This document shows, piece after piece, positions 17,545 to 27,113 of a stretch of DNA of 64,000 nt. Both the position numbers and the translations under genes were made by a program. Origin of the DNA: Clostridium sp. CM027 (GTDB lineage: Bacteria; Bacillota; Clostridia; Clostridiales; Clostridiaceae). Each line of letters starts with the position of its first letter. The stretch's first letter is position 1. The stretch spans positions 620,001-684,000 of the forward strand of contig NZ_CP077725.1 in NCBI RefSeq assembly GCF_024730565.1. Direction: 5' to 3'. The notes under the pieces are model-generated. The model was not told where the DNA came from. It did not search any database and was given only the letters and a program-made list of their open reading frames with translations.

Positions 17545-18516
17545 ATGAGTAAGTTTTGGGGTGATTACCCTGATATTGCAGAGGAATTGAAAAGCATTCA
17601 GAAAATAATTAAGAACAATGTAAAATCTAGTGAGAAAAAGTTTGATGAAGCTATTTCTCCATTAGTTGACGCAGGAGGCAAGATGTTAAGGCCTGCCTTT
17701 CTGTTATTAGCAGCAAAATTCGGGGAGTATAACTGTGATAAAATGTATAATTTAGCGGCTGCCATTGAAATGATGCATATGGCAACATTAGTTCATGACG
17801 ATATTGTAGATGAATCAAAACTGAGGCGCGGCACAGAAACCATACAACATAAATACAGTAAAGAATATGCAGTGTATATAGGTGATTTTTTATTTTGTCA
17901 ATGTTTTATAATGCTATCTGGATTTGATTATTCTACGGAAAACTTAAGAGATATTTCAAAGGCTATATCTAAAATATGTATAGGGGAAATAAGACAATAC
18001 AATATAAGATACGCAAGAAACACAAGCCTTAAAAAATATATAAAGATTATATCTGGAAAAACAGCAGCTTTATTTGCTATCAGCTTTTACACTGGTGCAA
18101 AGGAATCTAACTGTAGTGAGAAAACTTCAAAATTACTCGGAAGAGTTGGTTACTATATTGGAATGGCTTTCCAAATTATAGATGATTCGCTGGATTACAG
18201 TGGAGATGCTAATAAACTAGGGAAAAATCCTCAAAGTGATTTAATAAAAGGGTATTATACACTACCCCTAATATATGCTATGGTAGGGGACAAAGAAAAT
18301 AGGATCGCTACTATTTTAGATAACTCTTCATTAAGTGATGAAGATGTACGCGAAATAACTATATTAGTTAATAAATACAAAGGAATAGATAAAGCTCAAA
18401 ACTTAGCGAATAAATATACTAAAAAAGCTTTTGATTATATAGAAAAATTACCTGATTGTGAAAGTAAAGAAATAATTAAAGATATCACACAAAAATTATT
18501 AACTCGGAATTCTTAA
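17545..18516 (+). CDS. polyprenyl diphosphate synthase
   Basis: A 323-residue trans-prenyltransferase that builds the isoprenoid tail for a quinone. Both Asp-rich motifs are intact: DDIVD at residues 85-89 and DDSLD at 213-217, with GGKMLRPAF and the KTAALF segment. ATG 17545 chosen because AGGTGA lies 4 bp upstream and gives a typical N-terminus. UbiD starts 24 bp downstream. It corresponds in role to DmkB/HepT/IspB; chain length cannot be read. Confidence 0.9.
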   Translation: MSKFWGDYPDIAEELKSIQKIIKNNVKSSEKKFDEAISPLVDAGGKMLRPAFLLLAAKFGEYNCDKMYNLAAAIEMMHMATLVHDDIVDESKLRRGTETIQHKYSKEYAVYIGDFLFCQCFIMLSGFDYSTENLRDISKAISKICIGEIRQYNIRYARNTSLKKYIKIISGKTAALFAISFYTGAKESNCSEKTSKLLGRVGYYIGMAFQIIDDSLDYSGDANKLGKNPQSDLIKGYYTLPLIYAMVGDKENRIATILDNSSLSDEDVREITILVNKYKGIDKAQNLANKYTKKAFDYIEKLPDCESKEIIKDITQKLLTRNS

Positions 18517-18540
18517 TGAATTCTAGAAAGGAGTCATTTT

Positions 18541-19986
18541 ATGGCTTATAAAGATTTACAGGATTTTATAAATTATTTGAAAGAAAAAAAACTTTTAGAT
18601 GAAATTGAAATAGAAGTAGATAGTGATCTTGAAATTACGGAGATAGCTGATAGGGTTTCAAAAAAAAATGGTAATGCATTGCTTTTTAAGAATGTGAAAA
18701 ATTCTGACTACCCAGTATTAATTAATTCTTTAGGAAGCTACGAAAGAATTAACTATGGACTAGAAGTGGAAGATCTTGATGAAATTGCGGAGACTATAAT
18801 GGATTTTATGGACGTTACTAATTACATAACGTTAATGAATAAGGTAAAATCTATTCCAAAACTTGCTAGGCTTGCAAGGGTATTTCCTAAAAAAGTCAAA
18901 AATGCACCTTGTCAAGAGATAATAGAGGAAGCGGATTTAAGTACACTTCCAATATTAAAGTGCTGGCCAAAAGATGGAGGACGATACATAACACTGCCAC
19001 TCGTAATAACAAAGGATCCAGAGACTAACCAGCAGAACGTTGGAATGTATAGGCTTCAAGTATATGATAAAAATACCACTGGTATGCATTGGCATCTACA
19101 TAAAGACGGCAAAGAGATATATGAAAAATATAGGAAGATTGGAATGAAAATGCCTGTATCTGTAGCCATAGGCTGTGACCCGGCAACTATATATGCAGCA
19201 ACTGCACCACTTCCAAAAATGATAGATGAAATGATTTTTGCAGGATTTCTTAGAAAATCACCTTTAGAAATTGTTAAATGTATCACCAATGACATTTATG
19301 TACCTGCTAATGCTGAATTTGTACTAGAAGGATATGTAGACTTAGATGAAAAAAGACTAGAAGGCCCCTTCGGTGACCATACAGGATATTATTCTCTTGA
19401 AGATATGTATCCCGTGTTTCATATTGAAAAGATTACAAGAAAAAAGAATCCAGTATATGTTACAACCGTTGTAGGTAAGCCTCCTATGGAAGATTGTTAC
19501 CTAGGAAAAGCTACAGAACGGATTTTTTTACCCCTAATAAAGGTTCAATGCCCAGAAATAATAGACATGAATTTCCCTTTAGAAGGAGTATTTCATAATT
19601 GTGTAATTGTTTCTATTAAAAAAGCCTATCCAAAGCATGCTCATAAAGTTATGAATGCGCTATGGGGTCTTGGACAAATGATGTATACAAAAATGATTAT
19701 AGTTGTAGATGAAAATATAGATCCACATGATATTTCAACCGTTGCATGGAAAGTATTTAACAATATTGACCCTAAGAGGGATCTAGTAATTTCAGATGGA
19801 CCTTTAGATGCACTAGACCATGCATCAAATACTCCTCATTATGGATCTAGAATAGGTATAGATGCTACAAAAAAATGGCCCACAGAAGGACATTTAAGAC
19901 CTTGGCCAGATGATATAGAAATGTCGGATGAAATTAAGGAAATGGTAGATAAGAGGTGGAAGGAATATGGTATTAAAGAAACTTAA
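18541..19986 (+). CDS. ubiD: UbiD-type decarboxylase (prenylated-FMN dependent)
   Basis: A 481-residue UbiD-family decarboxylase, which removes the carboxyl group from an aromatic (prenylated) acid using prenylated FMN. Typical segments are MHWHLHKDG, EGPFGDHTGYYS (the Glu/Asp of the ionic network) and TTVVGKPPMED. It is followed by the prenyltransferase and by UbiX, which makes its cofactor, so the set is self-contained. The same combination serves as MqnL/MqnP/MqnM in the futalosine menaquinone pathway and as UbiD/UbiA/UbiX in ubiquinone synthesis. Its end overlaps ubiA by 20 bp. Confidence 0.92.
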   Translation: MAYKDLQDFINYLKEKKLLDEIEIEVDSDLEITEIADRVSKKNGNALLFKNVKNSDYPVLINSLGSYERINYGLEVEDLDEIAETIMDFMDVTNYITLMNKVKSIPKLARLARVFPKKVKNAPCQEIIEEADLSTLPILKCWPKDGGRYITLPLVITKDPETNQQNVGMYRLQVYDKNTTGMHWHLHKDGKEIYEKYRKIGMKMPVSVAIGCDPATIYAATAPLPKMIDEMIFAGFLRKSPLEIVKCITNDIYVPANAEFVLEGYVDLDEKRLEGPFGDHTGYYSLEDMYPVFHIEKITRKKNPVYVTTVVGKPPMEDCYLGKATERIFLPLIKVQCPEIIDMNFPLEGVFHNCVIVSIKKAYPKHAHKVMNALWGLGQMMYTKMIIVVDENIDPHDISTVAWKVFNNIDPKRDLVISDGPLDALDHASNTPHYGSRIGIDATKKWPTEGHLRPWPDDIEMSDEIKEMVDKRWKEYGIKET

Positions 19987-20830
19987 AAAATATGGAGAGT
20001 TAGTTATGTTTTCGCATACATTATTTTCACTTCCTTTCGCTTTAATAGCAATGATTTGGGCAGCAGATGGGTTACCTTCAGGTCCTACAATATTTTGGAT
20101 ATTAATTGCTTTGATTGGAGCTCGCAATGGAGCTAATGCTCTCAATAGAATTGTAGATAAAGATATTGATAAAAAGAATCCTAGAACGGCAAGTAGACAT
20201 TTGCCAAAAGGAATAGTAAAGGATTATGAAGTCTGGGGAATCATAATACTGTGTTTTTCAATCTTTATTTTAGCAGCCTATGAATTAAATGATTTATGTT
20301 TTCTATTATCACCAGTGGCGCTTTTTCTTTTTATAATTTATTCCTATACTAAAAGATTTACATGGATATGCCATATTATTCTAGGTATTACTTGTGGAGG
20401 AGCTCCTGTGGGAGCATGGCTTGCAGTAACAGGAAAATTTGCGCTCACACCAATTATTTTAGGTGCTGTAGTTACTCTATGGGTAGCAGGGTTTGATATA
20501 ATTTATGCAACTCAAGATATTGACTTTGATAGAAAGGCAGGTTTATTTTCTATACCTGCTAAATTTGGCCTAAAGGGGGCTTTATACATATCCACCTTGT
20601 TTCACTTTATTATGATTTTACTTTTATTTAGCTTATATTTTATAATGCATACAGGTCTTATATATTTATTTGGTATTTTTATAAGTGCTATTTTATTAGC
20701 ATTAGAACATTATATTGTATCGCCAACAAACGAAAAGAAGATGAAAATTGCTTCTTATCACATAAACCAAGTTGTAAGTGTTTTGATATTTGTTTTTACT
20801 GTATTAGATATGTTTATATATTATAATTAA
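19967..20830 (+). CDS. ubiA: UbiA-type aromatic prenyltransferase
   Basis: A 287-residue integral membrane prenyltransferase of the 4-hydroxybenzoate/MqnP type. The first Asp motif is NRIVDKDID (60-68), the second is around YATQDIDFD; about eight hydrophobic helices follow the usual order. It attaches the polyprenyl chain to an aromatic acid. The start lies inside ubiD with GAGGTGGAAGGAAT upstream, implying coupled translation. It differs clearly from the MenA-like prenyltransferase at 61304. Confidence 0.92.
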   Translation: MVLKKLKKYGELVMFSHTLFSLPFALIAMIWAADGLPSGPTIFWILIALIGARNGANALNRIVDKDIDKKNPRTASRHLPKGIVKDYEVWGIIILCFSIFILAAYELNDLCFLLSPVALFLFIIYSYTKRFTWICHIILGITCGGAPVGAWLAVTGKFALTPIILGAVVTLWVAGFDIIYATQDIDFDRKAGLFSIPAKFGLKGALYISTLFHFIMILLLFSLYFIMHTGLIYLFGIFISAILLALEHYIVSPTNEKKMKIASYHINQVVSVLIFVFTVLDMFIYYN

Positions 20831-20842
20831 GAGGTGATTTAT

Positions 20843-21424
20843 TTGGGAAGATATATAGTAGGGATTACTGGAGCTAGTGGTAGCATTTACGGTGTACGAC
20901 TTATAGAAGAACTAATAGAAAAAGATAATGAAGTTTATTTGGTTATTACAGATAATGGTAGAAAGGTTTTAGAATATGAGGTTGAAATTAATTTTGAGGA
21001 ATGGCTCCAAAATATGAATAAAACCAAAGGAACGCTTAAACTATGTGAAATAGACGATATGTTTTCCTCTATAGCAAGCGGTTCCTTTAAGACTGATGGA
21101 ATGGTAATTGTGCCATGCTCAATGGGAACCCTTTCAAAAATACGAAGTGGTACTTCCGATAATTTACTAATAAGAGCTGCGGATGTAATTATTAAAGAAA
21201 AAAGAAAGTTGATTTTGATTCCAAGAGAAACTCCTCTAAGTTCTATTCACCTTCAGAACATGCTTTTTTTAAGTGATTTAAATGTTAGAATAATACCGCC
21301 TATGCCAGCTTTTTATCAAAAGCCTAAAACCATTGACGATATTATAAATATCACTGTGGGGAGGATTCTTGAAAACTTAGATATAGATAGTGATTTATGT
21401 CATGAGTGGAGTGGAAATAAATGA
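20843..21424 (+). CDS. ubiX: UbiX flavin prenyltransferase
   Basis: A 193-residue flavin prenyltransferase that makes prenylated FMN, the UbiD cofactor, from FMN and dimethylallyl phosphate. Motifs are GITGASGSIYG at the N-terminus, VPCSMGTLSKI, and RETPLSSIHLQNM. TTG 20843 is preferred to the GTG at 20834 because GAGGTG lies 6 bp ahead of it. The final codons overlap the next gene (ATGA), tying the ABC ATPase to the quinone genes. Confidence 0.93.
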   Translation: MGRYIVGITGASGSIYGVRLIEELIEKDNEVYLVITDNGRKVLEYEVEINFEEWLQNMNKTKGTLKLCEIDDMFSSIASGSFKTDGMVIVPCSMGTLSKIRSGTSDNLLIRAADVIIKEKRKLILIPRETPLSSIHLQNMLFLSDLNVRIIPPMPAFYQKPKTIDDIINITVGRILENLDIDSDLCHEWSGNK

Positions 21425-22167
21425 TAAAAATAAATAATTTAAATGTTTGTTATAAAAATGTAGACAAAAATGTAAAGGCGATAGAAAATGCAAATTTAAC
21501 AGTGAAAAAGGGGGAAATATGTGCTGTAATTGGCCCCTCAGGGGGAGGCAAATCAACCTTATTAAAAGTTTTAGCAGGAATTATTGTAGACTATGAAGGT
21601 GAAGTTTTAATAGATGGAAAAACAGTAGATCCTAAAAATCATAGAATTGGGTTAATACCTCAGAATTACGGACTAGTTAAATGGAAAAACGTAGAAGAAA
21701 ACATATTTCTTTCAACTAAAATTAAAGATGGCAAGGTGAATATAGATATAGAATTTTATAAAAAAATTCTAAAAGAGTTAAAGCTTGAAGACTTTGTTAA
21801 AAGGTACCCCAGTCAGCTAAGTGGGGGACAAATGCAGAGAGTTTCCCTGGCTAGAGCTCTATTATTAAAACCAGATTTACTTTTAATGGATGAATCTTTT
21901 TCTGCATTAGATGCTATGACTAGGGAGGATGTTCAAAAATTGTTTTTAGAAGTATGGGAAGAACATAAGGTTACCACCATCCTTGTAACCCATGATATTA
22001 AGGAAGCAATATATTTAGCAAAGGACATAGCTGTAATCTCATCGTCTCCAGGAAAAATAGTTGAAGTTATAAGCAATCCATTGTTTGGACGTGTAACTAC
22101 GGAGGTAGATTTAGAATATATCCATGTAAATAGTAAACTTAGAAAAATTCTTAAAGGGGACGCATAG
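21421..22167 (+). CDS. NitT/TauT-type ABC transporter ATP-binding protein
   Basis: A 248-residue ATPase of the SsuB/TauB class. Walker A is GPSGGGKST, signature LSGGQMQRVSLARA, Walker B LLLMDESFSALD, H-loop VTHD. Its ATG lies inside the ubiX stop (4-bp overlap) and the permease begins 2 bp after it, so the importer is made together with the quinone enzymes. Its probable receptor is the lipoprotein at 14141. Confidence 0.92.
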   Translation: MIKINNLNVCYKNVDKNVKAIENANLTVKKGEICAVIGPSGGGKSTLLKVLAGIIVDYEGEVLIDGKTVDPKNHRIGLIPQNYGLVKWKNVEENIFLSTKIKDGKVNIDIEFYKKILKELKLEDFVKRYPSQLSGGQMQRVSLARALLLKPDLLLMDESFSALDAMTREDVQKLFLEVWEEHKVTTILVTHDIKEAIYLAKDIAVISSSPGKIVEVISNPLFGRVTTEVDLEYIHVNSKLRKILKGDA

Positions 22168-22169
22168 TA

Positions 22170-22913
22170 ATGAGACTTAAAGAATATAAAATAATTAATT
22201 TTGTTATTGCTTTTATCATTATTTTTAGTTTATGGCAAATAATAGCAATGATTATTAGTAAGCCTTTATTTCCACCACCATATGCAATAGTTATAAATAT
22301 ATTTACAACTTTTCATAAGGATATTTCAATCCATGTTATTTACAGTTTTAATAGAATTATGGTAGGTATATTATTTACATTGGCAATAGGTGTGCCAGTG
22401 GGTATTTTAATGGGATACTTTAAAAAAATTGATTTAATATTTTCACCAATTATATATTTTAATTATCCAATACCCAAGATTGCATTACTTCCTATAGTAA
22501 TGCTTATTTTTGGGTTAGGAGATTTGACAAAAATAGTTATGATATTTTTAATTACCTTTTTTCCCGTAGTAGTTAATATACGAGATGAAGTGAAAAATAT
22601 TCCTGAAGATGTTTTTTATCCTATGTATTCATTGGGAGCAACAAATTTTCAAATAATAAAAGAAATTGTTTTTCCAGGGATTCTTAAAGCTATATTAACA
22701 TCTCTTAGGATAGGCATAGGCACAGCAATATCGGTTTTATTTTTTACTGAAAATTTCGGAACTGAATACGGCATGGGATATTTTATTATGGATTCATGGA
22801 TGAGAATTAACTATATACAAATGTACTCAGGAATTTTAATTCTAAGTATAATTGGCTTATTTTTCTTTATTATAATCGACATTTTAGAGGGGATATTTTG
22901 TCCTTGGATATAA
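22170..22913 (+). CDS. NitT/TauT-type ABC transporter permease
   Basis: A 247-residue SsuC/TauC-like permease with about six transmembrane helices and the EAA-like loop (FYPMYSLGATNFQIIKEIVFPG). It ends the tightly spaced operon 17545-22913. Importers of this class carry organic anions, sulfonates, thiamine precursors or aromatic acids. Linkage to UbiX/UbiD/UbiA suggests an aromatic carboxylate that feeds the prenyltransferase; this is inference. Confidence 0.9.
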   Translation: MRLKEYKIINFVIAFIIIFSLWQIIAMIISKPLFPPPYAIVINIFTTFHKDISIHVIYSFNRIMVGILFTLAIGVPVGILMGYFKKIDLIFSPIIYFNYPIPKIALLPIVMLIFGLGDLTKIVMIFLITFFPVVVNIRDEVKNIPEDVFYPMYSLGATNFQIIKEIVFPGILKAILTSLRIGIGTAISVLFFTENFGTEYGMGYFIMDSWMRINYIQMYSGILILSIIGLFFFIIIDILEGIFCPWI

Positions 22914-23058
22914 AAATATTAAAATAATTCTCAAGAGTTTTATAATGGACTAGTAAATGGTATACTTGAAATGAGAAGAAGCTCAAAATCGATTTTATTA
23001 TAATAACCGATATTTACTCCAGAGAAGGTCAAGGGTAATAACAAGAGGGGAGACTTAT

Positions 23059-23409
23059 TTGAAAAAATTATTAGGACTAACTTTAATAATAGTTTTAGCA
23101 ACTAGCCTAGTGTCTTGTGGTTCTAAAAATATAATTTATAAAGAAGGAATCTATGAGGGAAATGCAGAAGGACATATTGGGCCTATAAAAGTACAAATAG
23201 CAACTGACAAATATGAAATAAAAGAAATTAAGATATTGGAGCAACAAGAAATACCAATAATAGCTAATATAGTTTATGAAAAGATCCCAGTGAGAGTCAT
23301 TAAAGCCAATAGTTCAGAGGTTGAGGTTGTGGCAGGAGCTACATATACGAGTGATGGGCTCATAAAAGCAATTAAGGATGGGTTAAATAAAGCAAAAGTT
23401 AAAAAATGA
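23059..23409 (+). CDS. FMN-binding domain lipoprotein (electron carrier)
   Basis: A 116-residue lipoprotein with one FMN-binding domain. It has a signal peptide with lipobox LVSC (Cys20). The C-terminal VAGATYTSDG holds the GAT motif whose Thr (residue 95) is the expected site of covalent FMN attachment by an ApbE/FmnB transferase, as in PplA, RnfG and NqrC. It would carry electrons outside the membrane, accepting them from reduced quinone. TTG start behind GAGGGGAG. No ApbE gene is present in the window. It precedes the sensor kinase by 20 bp. Confidence 0.85.
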   Translation: MKKLLGLTLIIVLATSLVSCGSKNIIYKEGIYEGNAEGHIGPIKVQIATDKYEIKEIKILEQQEIPIIANIVYEKIPVRVIKANSSEVEVVAGATYTSDGLIKAIKDGLNKAKVKK

Positions 23410-23429
23410 CAATATGAGGTGGAGTGTTA

Positions 23430-25001
23430 TTGAAATTACAGTATAGATTAACAATATTTATGAGCATTATAATATTTATCGTGATCGGTAGTATAGGAGT
23501 TGTTACTTATTACCAAGCACGAAATTCTGTGGAAACTCAAATGGGAAATAATGCTATGGATTTAGCTGTAACTATTGCTTCTATTGATATAATTGAAGAA
23601 ACTTTAGCAACCTCAAATGATTATGGAACTGTTCAAAAGACTATAGAAAGTTTCAGAGATAAAACTAGATTTAAATATATTATTGTTATGGATATGAAGG
23701 GAATAAAATATTCTTATCCCTTTGGAAATTCGCTAGGCAAAAAATATGCTGATGGTGGAGAAGAACGGGTAATTGCAAAGGGTGAGTCTTATGTATCTAA
23801 GGACAGGAATGTGCTGATTTCTGCAATAAGAGCCTTCGTACCCATATATTATAAAGGAGAACAAGTAGGAGCAGTTTTAGTGGGTCTATTAACCGATACC
23901 GTGTATGCTGAACTTAGCTTTCATTTATTTTGTTTAAAGATAGCTTTAGTAGGTGGACTTTTAATGGGTATAATTGCCGCAGCCATTTTATCAAATAGAA
24001 TAAAAAAGAGCATATTTGGTCTAGAGCCAAAGGAAATTGCACTTCTATTAGGTCAGAGAGACTTAATTTTGCAGAATCTTAAAAATGGAATTCTAGCTAT
24101 TGATAAAGATGGTAAAGTAATACTCTTTAATAAAATAGCTAAGGAAATATTACAACTAGAAGATGAGGATATAGGTAAAAAGATTGTTAATTTTAACTTT
24201 AATTATACAGATGAAATGATGGAAGTATTGAGGACTCATGAAGGGGTATATAATCAAGAAATTAAAATACGCCAGAATAGAACCCTTATGTGCAGTCATA
24301 CCTTATTAAAAAATTATAGAGAAGAGATTATAGGTGTTGTATCCAGTTTTCAGGACTTAACAGAAGTTAAGAATATGGCAGAAGAATTAACGGGAATTAA
24401 AAAAATGACCTGTGCCTTAAGAGCACAAAATCACGAGTTTATGAACAAACTTCACACTATTTCAGGACTTATACAATTAGAAGAATATGATGAGGTAATT
24501 GAATATATTTGTCATATATCGAAGCTACGAGGCGAAGTTTCTGATATTCTCAATAAAAAAATTAAGAATGCGCACATAGCAGGGATCTTACTTGCTAAAT
24601 ATAGCAAGGCAACAGAAGCAAAGATTTCTTTAGAAATTGATTCAAATTCTTATATAGATAAAATTCCTGAAAACATAACAGTAGATGAAATTTGCTCTGT
24701 TATTGGAAACTTAATAGAAAATTCTATTGAAGAATTAGTGAAATTTGAAAATGGTAGGATATTTATAAGATTAAATTCTACTAATGAAGCACTTAGAATA
24801 AGGATTCAGGATAATGGGCCTGGAATTAGTGAAAATATAATGGATAGTGTTTTTGTTCGCGGATTTACAACTAAAGTTGGAAATAGAGGATTTGGGCTTA
24901 GTATTGTAAAGCAAATAATAGATTATGCTGGTGGAGATATAAATATTCTGCAAGAAAATGGAACCATATGGGATATTTTTATACCGATGAAAAGGGGGTA
25001 G
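23430..25001 (+). CDS. CitA/DcuS-type sensor histidine kinase
   Basis: A 523-residue membrane kinase. A first transmembrane helix (about 7-27), an extracytoplasmic PAS/Cache-like sensor (about 30-160), a second helix (about 165-187), a cytoplasmic PAS domain (about 205-320), the phospho-acceptor segment NHEFMNKLHTISGL, and a catalytic domain with DNGPGI and GFGLSIVK. TTG 23430 fits AGGTGG better than GTG 23424. This class senses citrate, C4-dicarboxylates or other small acids. Next to the electron-transfer genes it probably controls the locus in response to an acceptor or precursor. Confidence 0.9.
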   Translation: MKLQYRLTIFMSIIIFIVIGSIGVVTYYQARNSVETQMGNNAMDLAVTIASIDIIEETLATSNDYGTVQKTIESFRDKTRFKYIIVMDMKGIKYSYPFGNSLGKKYADGGEERVIAKGESYVSKDRNVLISAIRAFVPIYYKGEQVGAVLVGLLTDTVYAELSFHLFCLKIALVGGLLMGIIAAAILSNRIKKSIFGLEPKEIALLLGQRDLILQNLKNGILAIDKDGKVILFNKIAKEILQLEDEDIGKKIVNFNFNYTDEMMEVLRTHEGVYNQEIKIRQNRTLMCSHTLLKNYREEIIGVVSSFQDLTEVKNMAEELTGIKKMTCALRAQNHEFMNKLHTISGLIQLEEYDEVIEYICHISKLRGEVSDILNKKIKNAHIAGILLAKYSKATEAKISLEIDSNSYIDKIPENITVDEICSVIGNLIENSIEELVKFENGRIFIRLNSTNEALRIRIQDNGPGISENIMDSVFVRGFTTKVGNRGFGLSIVKQIIDYAGGDINILQENGTIWDIFIPMKRG

Positions 25002-25006
25002 ATGAT

Positions 25007-25702
25007 ATGATTAAGGTTCTTATTGTTGAAGATGACCCAATGGTGGCAAAAATCAACGAAAAATTTTTAAAAAAGATAGAGGGATTTACACTATATGATA
25101 GCGTTAACTCGATTGAAAAAGCAAAAGAAGTTGTATTAAGAGGGAAACCTGAATTAATATTATTAGATGTTTTTTTTCCTCAAGGGAAGGGTATAGATTT
25201 ATTAAAGTGGATACGACTCCAAAATTTTAAATGTGATGTTATATTAATCACAGCAGATAGGAACACAGAAACGGTTGAAGAAGCCTTTCGATATGGTGCA
25301 GTAGATTATTTAGTTAAACCCTTTATATTCAATAGATTTAAAGAAGCACTTCTTCAATTTAAAAGTAGAAAGAATAGTTTTAAAAACTTTGATAGTATGG
25401 AGCAAGGAGCTATTGATAAATATACCATAAAAGAGAATAGACATGTGATAGAATATGATGGGAATATTGGTGACATTAAGGGATTTAATCAATACACCTA
25501 CGAAAAAGTTTTAGTGGGTATATCTAACATGAAAGATAATTCTTTTACATCAGAACAGATGGCAAAAAATATCGGAGTTTCTAGAATAACTGCTAGAAGA
25601 TACTTAGATTATTTAGAGAAAGAACAAAAACTTGTAGTTGAAATGGAATACGGTAAAGTTGGTAGGCCTAAGAACAAATATAGAATAAAAGGAGAATATT
25701 AG
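25007..25702 (+). CDS. CitB/DcuR-type response regulator
   Basis: A 231-residue regulator: receiver domain (VLIVEDDPMV, phosphorylatable Asp in LILLDVFFP, conserved Lys in YLVKPF) and a C-terminal helix-turn-helix (TSEQMAKNIGVSRITARRYLDYLE). Partner of the kinase, whose stop lies 5 bp upstream. ATG 25007 gives the normal receiver start. A perfect hairpin terminator overlaps its stop codon. Confidence 0.93.
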   Translation: MIKVLIVEDDPMVAKINEKFLKKIEGFTLYDSVNSIEKAKEVVLRGKPELILLDVFFPQGKGIDLLKWIRLQNFKCDVILITADRNTETVEEAFRYGAVDYLVKPFIFNRFKEALLQFKSRKNSFKNFDSMEQGAIDKYTIKENRHVIEYDGNIGDIKGFNQYTYEKVLVGISNMKDNSFTSEQMAKNIGVSRITARRYLDYLEKEQKLVVEMEYGKVGRPKNKYRIKGEY

Positions 25703-25736
25703 TGCATCTTAGATGACACTAATATTCTCCTTTTAT
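25685..25736. terminator. convergent terminator
   Basis: AAAAGGAGAATATTAGTG pairs with its exact complement across a 12-nt loop and is followed by a T-rich stretch; serves both this operon and the minus-strand DUF4317 gene. Confidence 0.85.
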
Positions 25737-25751
25737 TATGAGGGTTAGAAT

Positions 25752-26927
25752 TTAAAACTCTTCAGTTTCTAATTTAAAGCCTTCTATAACAATATCCTCA
25801 TCAATTTCAATAAGTAGACATCTTCTACCGTCCTTATTTTTTACTTGTTTAATTGAATTTAGTTCCTTAGGTGTTAAAGTAATATTTGCAATTTCACTAG
25901 TAATTTTAATGGATTTTGCATTAAATTCAGGTACAATATTGTTTATCTTAAAATCATATTCGCTACCACAAGTTTCCTCAAAAGCAGTTTCTATATCGCA
26001 TATAATCTCTGCACCAGAATTGTTAAGGATATTTTTAATATCTTTAGCGCAAAGAGTAGGAGTTTCACCTTCGTCAGCTTGCTCTGCAAATTCGTGGATG
26101 TTCGCATAAATATCTTGCATAAGTTCAGGTTTTATTTTATCTCCAATTATAGATTTTAATATATCACTAAAGCAATTTTTTTCATCTTCAGCAGTAAATT
26201 TAAAAGCACAGTTAAGAACATTTTCAATAAAGTCTGTGTTTAATTCCTTAGGTTTTGAGGCGTAATATAAAATTTTATTAATATCTGAATACCCATTAGT
26301 TAGGCTAGGAAACATAAAGCCTTCTAAGGGGGCATTAAGATTAATAACCGAATCTAGGGCTGAATTTGCTTTAAATTCCTTATCAGTGTAGTCGAATTTT
26401 AGGGTTCTCTTTGGAATATCTATTTTGTTTACACTTGCTAGGATAAAGTTAAAGGCTTGGACAGCATCATCGATACTTTCATTTGCATCCATATTTTTGT
26501 GGCTAGAGCCTAGCCAGTATTCAGCTTTAATGAAAGTAACCACCACATCAGTTTCATATTTATAGTTAGCCGCAATCTTTTCAATAAGCTTATTAATGTA
26601 GCTTTGAATTTCATTTTTATCACTTGATTTTAAAGCACCACCTAAAATTTCTTGAGTATTATTTTCTTCTTTTATATTTTGAACATTCAACTCGAAAATT
26701 TTAGTATCAATAGCACCGGTAAGAACTTTCTTAAAATTACCTAAGAACAACTCTTTTTTATCCATATCCATTCTATCAAAGTAATCAAATTCTGAATGAA
26801 TAACTGGCTCATAATCAATTCGTACATTATCTTTTTTTAGATAAACACTATAAATCTCCTGGATTTTCATCATGCCACTATCTAATTTAAACCCTTTTCT
26901 TATGTTTGCCAACTCTTTTTTATTCAT
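25752..26927 (-). CDS. DUF4317 family protein
   Basis: A 391-residue cytoplasmic protein of the clostridial DUF4317 family, recognised from the N-terminal MNKKELANIRKGFK and overall length. Function unknown. No transmembrane or signal segment; acidic. The third of three possible starts was chosen because AAGAGGT lies 6 bp upstream. Confidence 0.7.
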   Translation of the reverse strand: MNKKELANIRKGFKLDSGMMKIQEIYSVYLKKDNVRIDYEPVIHSEFDYFDRMDMDKKELFLGNFKKVLTGAIDTKIFELNVQNIKEENNTQEILGGALKSSDKNEIQSYINKLIEKIAANYKYETDVVVTFIKAEYWLGSSHKNMDANESIDDAVQAFNFILASVNKIDIPKRTLKFDYTDKEFKANSALDSVINLNAPLEGFMFPSLTNGYSDINKILYYASKPKELNTDFIENVLNCAFKFTAEDEKNCFSDILKSIIGDKIKPELMQDIYANIHEFAEQADEGETPTLCAKDIKNILNNSGAEIICDIETAFEETCGSEYDFKINNIVPEFNAKSIKITSEIANITLTPKELNSIKQVKNKDGRRCLLIEIDEDIVIEGFKLETEEF

Positions 26928-27078
26928 CATTAAACCTCTTTTCATTGTTATTTTATAAGCAATTCAAGAAAATATTCTCGAAATCAGTGACTTGTTATTT
27001 TCTTTCATATACATAAAATTATACCACAAAATTATGGATCTGAATTATAAAATTTCCTTTGTTGATTAATAATAACTA

Positions 27079-27107
27079 TTGACAAATTATAATTATCATG
27101 TTATATT
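27079..27107 (+). promoter_or_regulatory. strong sigma-A promoter of an orphan transcript
   Basis: TTGACA (27079-27084), exactly 17 nt, then TATATT (27102-27107). It faces right, away from DUF4317, into a region without a gene. Confidence 0.7.
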
Positions 27108-27113
27108 ATAAAT

